64,000 nt of DNA from Brassica napus (lineage: Eukaryota > Streptophyta > Magnoliopsida > Brassicales > Brassicaceae), in the NCBI RefSeq assembly GCF_020379485.1, contig NC_063446.1, positions 22,718,610-22,782,609 on the forward strand, written 5' to 3'. Position 1 is the stretch's first letter, and each line of letters begins with the position of its first letter. A program made the translations under genes and the position numbers. The notes beneath the pieces were generated by a model. That model was not told the origin of the DNA, did no database searches, and worked only from the letters and a program-made list of their open reading frames with translations. Shown one piece after another: positions 10,480 to 21,800 of this stretch.

Positions 10480-12631
10480 CCCTTTTCTAACTTTTCATAT
10501 GGTAAAAGTACTAATTGGGAATGAAAGTGGAGTGAACCAAAAAAAAGGTGGAGTGAACCATGTTCCATTGTTTTCATTTCAAGACATGGATCTCTAAAGA
10601 TTTGTCACCTCGGGTCAAAGATCTCACCTATAGATTTCATGTACTTGTTTTGGCCAAGGGGTTTATTTCTTGTGACTCTTACTGTTTATGTACATCCAAC
10701 AAGTTTTGATTTGGGCTTCCTTACTGTTGCCATTTTAGCTGATTTACATTTTAAGAAATTATAAATTGGAGTTTTCTTTATTGATTTAAACTATATATTA
10801 ATATGTATTTTTGCGTGATTTATGCACGTTTAGTTTGCCAGGAAGAGCTTTGGCCACGGGTGAGACCATATGGCTTTGCAACGCTCAGTACGCGGATAGC
10901 AAACTCTTCTCTCGTTCTTTGTTAGCAAGAGTAAGCTTCTTTAACTTTTTTTTTCATGAATCTTTGGTCTTTTAAAAGAATACAATCTGACTATAATTCT
11001 CTTTCTATTTGCTTTTCTCTTCATGACTGGTCATTTGGTTTCTTTCCTTTAGAGCGCATCAATTCAGGTATGCTACGTATATAATGTTCTCTTTATATAA
11101 ATGAGTCAGAGGTAGTTCAAAATAAATATATATATAAATGAGTCAGCTTTAGTGCTGTAATTGTTAGATTCGACAAGGTTCTAATTATGAATTATGTAGA
11201 ATTAAAATGTATATGTGTGTCTTATGTCTTTATGGGACTTATCCAGACTGTTGTGTGTTTCCCTTACTTGGGCGGTGTGATTGAGCTTGGCGTCACCGAA
11301 TTGGTATAACTCTCTATCTTAGCATCAAAGGGTTTAACCTATGTTTCTTGCTTCACAAGAAAACTCATACTTGCACTTGTTTTATTTTATTTTCTTTTCA
11401 TGGACAATGAAAGATTTCAGAGGATCCTAGCCTGCTTCAACACATCAAATCTTGCTTGTTGGAGACATCGAAGCCCGATTGCCCTTCTAACAACTTCTCT
11501 GCTCACCAATACAATGCTGATGATGATAAGAAGAATCAAATGAAAATTAAGATAAGTGAAGTAAACTCGGCACTCCAAGAAAACCCACAGATTCAGTTTG
11601 GTATTTCTGATCTCATGTTGGATGAAGACTTGCATTACAAGAGAACTGTCTCAACACTACTCAAATACGCTGCTGATAAATCAAAAATGAAGAACAGTCA
11701 TCATCGTCAACCCGAACTTGTTTCTTCTAATTCTGGCTCTAGTTTCTTGCGGTGGAAGCAACCAAGCTCAAATCTTCTTCTGAAACATAGCAATTCACAG
11801 AACGTGCTGCGGAAGATATTGCATGACGTACCTTTGATGCACTCCGTAGACACAAAGAGACTGTCCACAAATAAGATGTTTGGTCTGAATCAAGATGATC
11901 CTTCGGTTAAAAGAAAAGAGAACGAAAAGTTCAGTGTCCTTAGAGCTATGGTTCCCACTGTCAACGAGGTAATAATTAATAAACTATTACTGTGTTTCCA
12001 AATCCTTGAAAGCTGGCTTTTATTTCAGACACAAGATTATTTTTTAATAACTCTGCAGGTTGATAAAGAAGAGATACTGAACAACACAATCAAGTACTTG
12101 CAAGAACTAGAGGAAAGAGTAGAAGAGCTAGAATCTTGTATGGGATCTGTTAACTTCGTAGGGAAACAAAGAAAGACGAAAAAGAGCCTTAACGACTCTG
12201 TGTTAATCGAGGAGACATCAGGGAACTACGACGACAGCACGAAGATCGATGGAAACTCAGGAGAAACCGAACAAGCTGTCACTGTATTGAGAGATGAGAC
12301 ACATTTTAGAGTTAAACTGAAAGAAACAGAAGTTGTGATGGAAGTAAGATGTTCTTACAGAGACTACATTGTTGCGGACATCATGGAGACTCTGAGCAAA
12401 CTTCACATGGATGCTTTCTCTGTCAGATCTCATACACTTAATGGGTTCCTCACACTTAATCTCAAGGCAAAGGTAAAATTCTGAAAAACAATCTTCTTGA
12501 TGTTCTGTTTGTTTGACTTACACGTAATGTTTTTGGGGGCAATGCAGTTGCGTGAGGCTGCAGTTGCCTCAGTAGGGATGATTAAGCGAGAGCTGAGGAG
12601 AGTAATTGGTGAGACTATGAGAATCACCTAA
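9731..12631 (+). CDS. MYC1: bHLH transcription factor, MYC1-like (GL3/EGL3/TT8 group)
   Basis: Eight exons fit: 9731-9882, 10113-10394, 10834-10930, 11053-11067, 11247-11303, 11414-11968, 12059-12472 and 12548-12631 (551 aa). Exon 4 is a 15-bp microexon. The N-terminal MYB-interacting region shows QLAVAVKSVQWSYAIFW, ALATGETIWLCNAQYADS and VCFPYLGGVIELGVTEL. The bHLH lies near residues 375-430 (KRKENEKFSVLRAMVP, then VDKEEILNNTIKYLQELEER), followed by an ACT-like C-terminus. Relatives join R2R3-MYB and WD40 proteins to control epidermal cell fate and flavonoids. The basic region lacks the His-Glu-Arg pattern of E-box binders, as I recall for Arabidopsis MYC1, so it probably depends on partners for promoter contact. 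The paralogues GL3/EGL3 are less likely because of this divergent basic region and the synteny. Confidence 0.9.
10429..10479. repeat. AT dinucleotide microsatellite in MYC1 intron 2
   Basis: There are about 24 AT units in a row within the intron between exons 2 and 3. Such a run is likely to vary in length among accessions. Confidence 0.95.
10527..10560. repeat. 13-bp direct repeats around an A-tract
   Basis: GTGGAGTGAACCA occurs at 10527-10539 and 10548-10560, separated only by AAAAAAAG. This could be a target duplication around an insertion that is almost pure poly(A), or a simple slippage duplication. It lies in MYC1 intron 2. Confidence 0.7.
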
Positions 12632-13304
12632 TTAAGGGTTTCTTTAATGATTTTTGCAAAATATTAGTATTTCTTAAACTTTTGATGAAATGTTTTATTT
12701 TTGGACTCTGGTGAGTTAATCTTTATGTCATTAAATTTACATCGAATTTTCTTTTATGTAATCTTTGCCGAGACTGGCTGGAATGTTTCGACATTGTCAT
12801 CTTCTCTTCTATAATTTAAGATATATACTTATGGTTCTTGATTAGTTATTATACAGTGTTCGCCGGACCTGATCATTAGGTATCTTTCATATCAAAGATT
12901 TGGATTCCACATTTTCATTTTATGTTCCTGTCACTTTATTCATCAAATTTACTGGAACTAAAAACCAACTGATCCTGAAGACTATCAGATTCATTGGGTT
13001 ATTGTTGGTGATTTTTTTCATCATATATGTTACACTTCAGTTTCTTTCTGAGTCCTCAAGAAACGGACTGAAATTTAACTAGCCAGAGAATGTAACTTAA
13101 ATTTTATTTACTCAAAACTGTTTATTATTTCTTAACTAAATGCATTATTGTGGTCTAGTTTGTAACTCATATATAGAGCCTGCAAAGAAGTAGTACGTAG
13201 GACATGTTATGGAGCAATATAAAAGTTAATGGTTTCACTTGCATTACCCCAGTTTTTTTTTAAGCATTACGTTTTTGTAATTTCTTGGCAAATTTTGAAT
13301 CAAA
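12632..13304. other. Intergenic: MYC1 3' UTR and upstream of the C2-domain gene
   Basis: The T-rich sequence just after the MYC1 stop is likely its 3' UTR. The open frame at 12900-13082 has no recognisable domain. No separate gene or transposon was seen. Confidence 0.5.
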
Positions 13305-14482
13305 ATGGTACATATGATGAGAGGAAGATTAGAAGTACTTCTCGTTGATGCTCATGGAATCACACACACAAATTTTATTGGTGACTATAAAAAAGACTAA
13401 CTGTTTTCATATGTTTGTATATCTAATAAGATATCATATGTTGAACTTAAATGACTCTTATTTTGAATATTTGGTTGCAGGAAGGCCTGTGTATTATGTG
13501 TTGTTACAATGTGGGACAAAGGAGTACCGAAGCAAATTGTCAAAAGGTTCAAATTTTGTTAGTGATTGAATTTTGTTACTCTTGAACCAAACGTAAACAT
13601 TTGTGGGTTTTTTTTTGTATGTGAAAGCAGGTCATAATGACAACGCATTGTGGAACCAAAAGTTTGTATTCGATTTCCCAATGTCTCAATGGAAGAAGCT
13701 GACACATATCAAATTTAGAACCATGGACAAAGAGCTTTTCAAAGATGGTGGATTTGTAGGTGAAACCATGTAAGTTTTGTTTTAGAAATGAGTGGTTTAG
13801 CATAGCAAAATTAAGATATAATACCATCCATGTGATGTGTATGTGACTCATTTTTGGTGCAGAATTGATCTTAAAGGGATAATAACCGAAGGAGGTGACA
13901 GAGGATACATGGAAGTTAAGCCAGCTCCATACAATGTTGTTCTTGACGATGATACTTTTAAAGGCGTCTTAAAACTCGGATTCAGATTCACTGCAGCGGT
14001 AACTCAGTAACTACCCTAGCTAAAATTAAAGTTCTTTAGAACAGAAATAAAATGAAGTATTCTCAAGAAAAACTTATATTTTTGTAGGATAAATTGCGGA
14101 GGAAGGCATGGGAACAGAAGATAGAGGGCAAAAACAGTGAAGAAGCAATGAATTCTACAACTCTGACTCTGATGAAAGTCCCTTTGGTACGGTTTCTCCT
14201 GTACTGCTTCCAGAAAACAACCAAATATCAACTAAAAGATAACTAAAATGATTTAAGAGGGTTAGCATTAAACCTCTTTTCTTTATCAAATCTATTTTTT
14301 TTCAGAATTGCATAATATGTATAACCCGATTCCACATCCATCAAGTATATTTAATTTCTGAGTTTGTGCAAACATTTTAGGTTCACAGCTGCATGGGCAA
14401 GTATGCAAGGTCTCATCATCTCATCAATGCACAACTTCTTTTTTGTTTCGTCGACTATAAGCAATGTTCTATTCGTAGCTAG
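13305..14482 (+). CDS. Small C2-domain protein (calcium/lipid-binding type)
   Basis: Six exons give a 205-aa protein: 13305-13380, 13481-13546, 13631-13769, 13863-13998, 14088-14186 and 14381-14482. The first exon reads GRLEVLLVDAHGI, the opening strand of a C2 domain. YYVLLQCGTKEYRSKL, ALWNQKFVFDFP and LTHIKFRTMDKELF follow, and then FVGETMIDLKGII, all typical C2 strand patterns. The calcium-binding aspartates of classic C2 loops are only partly present, so calcium-dependent membrane binding is uncertain. The basic C-terminal extension (DKLRRKAWEQKIEGK) has no known fold to me. Its position between MYC1 and ROPGEF3 matches Arabidopsis At4g00467 by recall. The ATG at 13305 is supported by a second Met three codons on and by the domain starting immediately after. 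Confidence 0.8.
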
Positions 14483-16403
14483 GGTTTCTCAATCAATCCT
14501 TTCATGGTATCGTGATGGGCAATAATAAGAAACTTTCCATGACTTTAATTTTTTCACCTTCAACCTTTAATGTAATAAATGGACATGCATGCATTTATAA
14601 TTTTCGAAGTAACATTTCCTTACTTTCATTTAATTTCTCAGCCAGTCCTAAAAACCTTTTTCTGAATTATTATTTTCTTTAAGTTACGTTTTTTGCTTAA
14701 GTATTTTAGGCTATAATTGATCTAAACAAAACACATTGTTGTTTTGAAAAAATATAACAAACACACAGACACAGGTTTGAATTAATAATTTAACTTTTTA
14801 CGTATATTTTTTTGAACTAATTTGATGCATTAAATTAAATGTAACTGATATGGTTTTTGGGCCATAGAGTTTGTTACAAGTTTGATGGAAACCATATATT
14901 ACAAATGTTGTAATACGTCTATTTTTATTTTTTTTTGTATATAATTTCTTCTTCTTCTGAATACGTTAGATATGCTAAATAAACCACTACAAATAAATTA
15001 TAGCAGGTATGTTTGAATTTGAAAGTAGTTAATATTGTTTAATACCATAGTATATATAAAATAATAACACAGAAATTAAATATATGAATACATATGCGGG
15101 ATTTGTTACGACGAGAAAATGGGACGCACGTCTGTCTCACGCACGAACCATGCAATATACTCCATATACTTTCTCATCTCCATTACACTAAGTTATCATG
15201 TGCTAAATTATTACAGGTATATTATTCAAAGTGAAATAATAATATAAGATAGTCATCTATTATGAGTTGCAGTTAATCGTGTACACTACATGGGGATTAA
15301 GCTAAACTCCAACCATGTGATAATTGGTCAAAAAGATAAACGGTTGACACAAAGATAAAATAAAATTTTCAATAGAGGCGTTACAAGACCGACCATCGAT
15401 TAATTTAAAATAATACTTATAATCATATACGTTGAACATTCACTCGTATCCCATCTAAAATCAAGATCTTTTCATAAAATTAAAAATTTCAACAAATTAA
15501 TCAGTATCAAATTTTTAATTCTTACTTAAACAATCCTGGTTTTAACAAATACTTATAAATTTACGTTGAGATCTCTAGCGATGAAATTAGGATAAAGATA
15601 TATATATATATATATATATAGATTATTTTATTTATTTGGGAAACGAAAAAGATAAATAAATCGTTGGTAAATCTACAATTATTAATAAAAAAACAAATGA
15701 TCAAATAAACAATTATATTTTGATTGAAAATTAGTATACTCCATATATTAAGCCAACAAGAAAACAATATAATAGTAGCAAATAGACAAATAGTTGAACA
15801 TCTCCTAAAGAGGTATTTCCTCATAATAATAACCACAACACTTGTTGAAGCCAAGGAAAAGCCAACCTTCATCATTGTCTGGAGCACAAGATCAACCGTC
15901 CTTTTTCATCCACATTACTCTCTTTTTTTCTTCCGGTCACCGGCTTCTTCACCTGAAAAGTTCCACAAGAGAGAGAGGGTTTCAGAATCAACGGGAGGGA
16001 ATTGAGTTTCCAACGTTCGTTTAAATTTTGCTTTAAACGGTTCAAAACTTCAAAACGAATTGCAGAAGAAGAAGCTTTAAAGGTAAAAGACCCGTTGCTT
16101 TGATTTTTTCTACTACTTTAGCGTTCTTTTAAATTTTAAAGTTTCAGTCTTTCTCTCCTTGTTCTCATCACTTTATTGTTCTTTGTTCCTCTTTGAAATT
16201 TCACTATCCAACATTCTCGTTTTCAAATTTCAGATTCTTATTCATATTCTTAAGTCTCTCTTGATTAACACGCAGCAAAAGTTTAAAGCTTTAAAACCAT
16301 TTCTCTGTGTTACTTCCTCAGAAAAAAAAAAACAGATCAAGAACAGAGAGAGAGAGAGAGAGAGAGAGATTCCTCTGTTTTCAGCTGCTAAAAAGAAAAA
16401 AAG
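14483..16403. other. Intergenic region and ROPGEF3 5' leader
   Basis: 14.5-15.85 kb is AT-rich, with an AT run at 15599-15620 and no recognised gene. From about 15.9 kb the sequence becomes leader-like: AGAGAG runs near 15968-15980, a possible 5' UTR donor at about 16081 (AAAG|GTAAAA) with candidate acceptors at 16233 or 16276, and a GA microsatellite just before the ROPGEF3 start codon. A leader intron is therefore likely but its acceptor is not fixed. Confidence 0.45.
16345..16369 (+). repeat. GA microsatellite in the ROPGEF3 5' leader
   Basis: About 12 GA units lie some 35 bp upstream of the ATG at 16404. GA repeats in plant leaders can bind BPC/GAGA-type factors; that function here is inference. 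Confidence 0.85.
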
Positions 16404-18275
16404 ATGGAGAATTTGTCGAATCCAGATGAAAACGAAGACGCGAATTATCATCAATCACGACGATCCATTGACCCAAATGATCAATCAGCATCAGAAACTC
16501 CGGTTTACTCGAGCATGAGCATAGACTCCTTTGTTTACCCTCGGACATGTTCGGAGAGTACTTCAGGCTTTTCAGACCAAATAGATCATGAAACCAACAG
16601 CTTCTGTAGTGACGCTTCTCCCTCTGATTGGCCTGTCCTAACGGAATCCAAGAGCTCCAAATGTCTCTCTACTGGTTTAGAGATGCAATCAAATGGAAAT
16701 CTTCCGGTCCAAGAAATCTCAGAAGCAGGTGCTGTGTCCTCTCTTCTCTCTCTCTCTCTCATGAAACAATAATAATCTGAGATTAATAAAATGTTTGTGC
16801 AGAACTTGAGACAATGAAGGAAAGATTCTCAAAGCTACTGCTTGGAGAAGATATGTCAGGAAGTGGCAAAGGAGTTTGCACTGCAGTCACCATCTCTAAT
16901 GCTATTACCAATCTTTATGGTAATTTCAAAGACTCAACCAGTTATATATGTCCTTGTTTCAGACTAATGTAAACCATTGTTTTGCAGCTACAGTGTTTGG
17001 ACAGAATCTGAGGTTAGAGCCGTTAGAAACAGAGAAGAGAGCATTGTGGAAGAGAGAAATGAAGTGTCTTTTATCGGTATGCGATTACATAGTTGAGTTC
17101 ATCCCTAGATGTCAGAGCCTAAGCAATGGAACTACTGTTGAGGTGATGGAGAGTAGACCAAGAGCAGATATCTATATCAACTTACCTGCCTTGAGAAAGC
17201 TAGATTCTATGCTTATGGTACGTACATCATCTAATTATCCAAACGATAATTCAAATGATTATATGATGATGATCTTTTTTCCCAACAGGAAGCATTGGAT
17301 AGTTTCCAGAACACAGAGTTTTGGTATGCAGAAGAAGGAAGTCTGTCGATGAAATCTGCACGTTCTGCCACTGGATCATTCAGGAAAGTTATAGTGCAGA
17401 GGAAAGAAGAGAAATGGTGGCTACCAGTTCCTCTTGTTCCTCCAGAAGGTTTGTCAGATATAGCCAGAAAACAACTCAAGAACAAGAGAGAGAGTACTAA
17501 TCAGATTCACAAAGCTGCAATGGCTATCAACAGTAGCATCCTCAGTGAAATGGAGATTCCAGACTCTTACATGGCTACTCTCCCAAAGGTCTTTTTTTTG
17601 TTTGTTTTCACTCTTTTTTTTTTTTTGGTTTTTTTTTTTGTTTGTTTTCACTATTATTACTACTAGTTTGTTAAAAAGATTCTTATTCTGAGTTTTTTGT
17701 TTATTAACCTATTGGTGAATGTCTTCAGTGTGGTAAAAGCAGTGTTGGTGATTCAATCTACCGCTACATGAGTGGGTCGGGTCGGTTTTTCCCAGAGAAA
17801 CTCTTAGATTGTCTGAACATAGCATCTGAGCATGAAGCTGTTCAGTTGGCAGATAGAGTAGAGGCTTCAATGTACACTTGGAGACGCAAAGCTTGTCTTA
17901 GTAACTCTAAGAACTCATGGAACCTGGTGAAAGATCTTATGTCAACTACAGAGCGGACAGACAAGAACTATGTTATGGCTGAGAGAGCAGAGACGCTGCT
18001 CTTCTGTTTGAAACAGCGTTATCCAGAACTATCTCAGACATCATTAGATATATGCAAGATTCAGTACAATAAGGTAAAACAAACTGAAGAAAGTTGTAAC
18101 TGGAGAGTTATTTTATTGAGACTAAAGTTGTCTTTTGTTTCTTTTTGGTTTGCAGGATGTAGGAAAAGCAGTGTTGGAGAGCTATTCAAGAGTACTTGAA
18201 GGCTTAGCTTTCAACATAGTTGCTTGGATTGATGATGTTCTCTATGTAGACAAAACCATGAGCGGTAGCGAATAA
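16404..18275 (+). CDS. ROPGEF3: Rho-of-plants guanine nucleotide exchange factor, PRONE domain
   Basis: Six exons give a 478-aa protein: 16404-16728, 16803-16919, 16988-17217, 17289-17588, 17729-18073 and 18156-18275. The first exon is a variable, Ser-rich N-terminus ([20 protein letters not shown]) without a fold. The PRONE catalytic domain then runs from about residue 110 to near the end, with [83 protein letters not shown] and [26 protein letters not shown] proteins swap GDP for GTP on ROP GTPases at the plasma membrane, setting polar growth domains. The C-terminal tail after the domain is very short, so the autoinhibitory tail of some family members is absent. Family assignment is firm; the paralogue number rests on synteny with At4g00460. 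Confidence 0.92.
17592..17652. repeat. Direct repeat around a T-tract in ROPGEF3 intron 4
   Basis: TTTTTTTTGTTTGTTTTCACT occurs twice (about 17592-17612 and 17632-17652), separated by a T-rich segment containing CTTTT...TTGG. It could be a small poly(A) insertion on the minus strand with its duplication, or slippage in a T-rich intron. Confidence 0.5.
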
Positions 18276-18812
18276 GTTTTTAAGATTTTCGTCTGAGGTT
18301 TTCTGTGTTTCTTTTTTTCCTTCTGTAAATTAAATTCAGATCAAAATCAATGGAAAAATCTTGAAAAATGCATACAACTACTTTTTCTCAAATTCTGGAT
18401 ATAATCAACCAAGTCTTTTCATCAAGAATGGAGTCTTTTTTTTTTTTTTTTTTCTTTTTTTTGAAACACATCAAGAATGGAGTCTACATTATAAAAATCC
18501 AAGGGAATAATAATATTTAGTCAATTAATTTTCCAAGCCCTATTATATACAACAGGGTTCCAAACCAGCATGGGTCCGGGTGGTGTGACCAAAATAGCAA
18601 AAAAAGGGTTAGTAGTTAAAATACAAAGATCTCTGAAGAAGCTACACAGACTCATAGAGACTCTCTCTCTCTCTAAGACTTCCTGCTTCAGTCTTCTTAT
18701 GAGCCCCTTTAATAAATGAGATAGGCACCGAAGATCCAAGCTTCTTTGCTCCTTTGCTTCTCACTTACCAGAGCTCTCTCATGATCGTCAAAACACAACT
18801 ATGCAACAGTAT
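18276..18812. other. Convergent 3' region between ROPGEF3 and MED12
   Basis: The two genes point towards each other here, so the stretch should contain both 3' UTRs. It includes the poly(T) insertion at 18421-18485 and a CT run near 18660-18675. No gene was seen. Confidence 0.55.
18421..18485 (-). mobile_element. 33-bp micro-retroposon with perfect 16-bp target duplication
   Basis: ATCAAGAATGGAGTCT occurs at 18421-18436 and 18470-18485 without a mismatch. The 33 bp between them, read on the minus strand, are GTGTTTC followed by an A-tract with one G. Nothing else of the source element remains. The insertion at 48595-48610 has the same TGTGTTTC plus poly(A) tail. Confidence 0.8.
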
Positions 18813-21800
18813 TCAGCTGTCTTCGTCCACTGAACCAATGTATGTCAGATCAGTCCGTCTGACCCTCACTGCACCCTTTAACCAACATGTGGCTCGAAGA
18901 TTGCCCATGTCGCTGCTGTTTGAAGCGTTGCTGCTTGATTGACCTGAGCTTGTCCCATCTTCCAAAAGCGTCCATGGGTCAACCACATCCGTGTTGTCTG
19001 CTTCTTGCTGTTGACATGGTGACAACATATTCTGCTTCAGCTTCCCTTGCCCTGCTGTTACAGTTTTTGGTGTGGCAAGGGAGTTTCTTTGATTGAGCCC
19101 AGCAGCAGCAGCAGATCCCGAGGGTTGAACAAGAGTGAGTGCGGTTGGCGGAACAGAATGTGGCTGACACGAGAGAGAGCAACGTAGAGAAGGAAGGAGA
19201 ATTGGCATCGCTGCTTGGATCCGCCATCTGATGGTGTCCGGTAGCTGCATCCGTGCAAGCTCATTCTGCATTATTATTGACAACAAAAAGCCAAGCACTT
19301 CAACAATCTTAATTTTCAGTCAAGAAGATAAGACTGGGGAGGGTTTTTATAAATTTTGTTTGACAAACCTGTAAGCTCTCTGCTGCATCACGATCAAACA
19401 AGGTAAAGTCTTTGGATGATTCATTAGAAGAAGACCTTGGCTTTAGCCAATTTGGCTGGTGATTGCTTAACAGCCCATGGAGTACAAACAATAATCGGTC
19501 AAATAAGACATCACTAGAAAGATCTGCCATGGAAGATGGATCTCTTGTTGATTCTGTCTCCGCCTTTGATACGTCACTACGAGGAGAACATGCAGCAGAG
19601 TCTTCATAAACTACTCGGCTTCCAAGCAGACGAACTATTGTAGATGCAAGTGTATGTCTCGTGTTCCTAAACGAAGGTTCCCTGAAAAATTGATTGCCAT
19701 ACAAAAAGATAACTCAGCATTTAGTTAAGTAACAACAGGAAATGACCATTTCTTATAAATCTGGTCAAACAGAATGGGAAAAAAAAATAGAGACTCGAGT
19801 ACCTGCAGATGACAGGCAGTAACCTTAGAAGAAACTGCAACCGCAAAGACATAGAAGCTCTCAAAGCAGCAGGGGAAGGTGGCGGCGCAGTGTCAGTAGT
19901 ATTGATTGAGGATCTTCTTGCCAAGCTAGGGCTACCACCACGAAGGCCCTTCCGAGTACTTCCTTTATTTGATGAAACCTCAGACCCAGAAGAAGCAGTT
20001 CCCATCTGTTTGTTGTTTGTTATACTGCGGATGGTAACTGAACTTAACTGCTGCTCAATATTGCTAAACTGTCTTACCAACTCATTCACAAAGATACTTC
20101 GAGATTCATCAGAGCTTTGATCTATGCATGGAAGCACTAGCTGAACAAAAGCCCTCTCAGTTGTAATCCCATATCCAACACTGGGACTGTTCTCATCAAA
20201 TAATAACTTTTTTGAACCCAACCCTTCCTCGATCACTTCCCCTTCTTCCATAGAAGTACTTTCCAACTTTCTTTTCTTTCCTGCCTTGTTTGCCGTGATA
20301 GGATCGAAACTGGAGTTGCTGCACCAACCCCAAGGTTTCCAGAACTGAGGTTTCGTAGGAAGTCCTTTGCTTTCTCCTACTATAATCAGTTTTTGTCTGA
20401 TTGTTTTTCGTCCAAGAAGAACATCTGGACCTGCTAGAAACCATTCAGCTTGCTTCAACATTGAATCCTCAACCGACCTACCGAAGAGATGAACCACTTC
20501 CGAGAAAAGTGGTACTGCATCAGGTCTAACCAATAACCTTGTGAGGAGGATTTGGATGAAATTTTTCTCATTCTCAGAGGCCTCAGGCTTCTCAGAGGTA
20601 GGACAGGAAGATCGTATTGCATCTGTCAAAGGCATATCGTGATTTTCGAGTTTCTCGGTTAATGCTTGCTCGTTTAGAAGCAACCTGAGTTCAACCCACT
20701 GCCAGTGAAATTTTGCAGGTTGCAGGCAATCTAATACAGACACCAGCTTGTCCACAAGCTTTGTTCCATTTCCCTGGTGTCGTTTTTTCGATTCACTAAG
20801 TGCTTCGTGGGAATAACCAGAGGATGGCACCTTACAATCAATTACGGAGTTAAGGAAAAGACGGGCACGAAGAGGAGCAAAAGCCACAGATTTTAAGTGC
20901 ATATCCATACCATTCAGCTCAAGTACCGCCGCAAACTCAGCATCTGTGGAATCAGCAACTATTAGTTCATAAAGTCCCTGGGTGTCTCTAAAGCACACAT
21001 CTCGGAAAGGAAGGTGCTTAATCACATCATGAAAGGCCACTGTCAAAGACTGATAAAGGCGGTGAGTATCTTCATGGACGCTGGAGTTAGAGTTGCCACT
21101 CGAAAGCAAAGGCCTCCACAGAACAAAGGCAATAATTGAATAGGCTGGTGGGAAGACCAATTTCAGCGGAAGCATGCGCTGCATACGTGATACAGCCACC
21201 ACGGAAGATTCTCCCACAAGCTCCAAAACCATCCCTTCCGAAACAGTTTTGCAGTTACCAACAAGAAGTCTGAACCAATGTACATAAACTTCAATAGAGT
21301 TATCCACTTTAGAGGCTCCCACGGACCTAGCACTGCCATTAGAACTCGATTTTGTACGCCTTACAAACTGAACGAAATCTAAGCACTCCCTTAGTCTCAG
21401 CAGACCAACAATCCTCTCAAGGGTTATAACGCCATGTGTGATAGCACCTATAACAAGTGCAGATACAGCTGCAGTAACTTTTGTTGCTTTGCTCAGCGCT
21501 ACTTTTCCAGTACCGTTCGGGATATCATTCGTGTTGTTCGCAATTGAATCATAGGATTCAGGAGATAGCTGATGCTGACCCCGGGATCCCTTCGCAGGGG
21601 CAAACGCTCCAGCAAGAGCAGTGGAACTTTCTGTTGCGAGCGCTATTTCAAACACTCGACTTTGACGCTCTCCAAGAGCTTCCTTTAGAAGGCACAGACA
21701 GGTTATATGGATTTGCAAAATGTGACGTGCGATATTAGATGAACCTACGCCAGATGGACGATTCTGATGAACATTTCCCACAGAGAAATCCAAAATTCTT

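Noticed and set aside
13240..13270. GCATTAC repeats around a T-tract upstream of the C2 gene
   Set aside because: The repeat is only 7 bp and the homopolymer is not at the edge of the insert.
17729..18180. Near-identical AAAGCAGTGTTGG in ROPGEF3 exons 5 and 6 as an exon duplication
   Set aside because: The match is limited to about 14 bases, is read in different frames and the surrounding protein is different.
19809..20120. Plus-strand and alternative-frame open frames inside the MED12 exons (for example 19809-20120, 20196-20444, 22601-22948)
   Set aside because: They are shadows of the strongly conserved MED12 reading frame on the minus strand.
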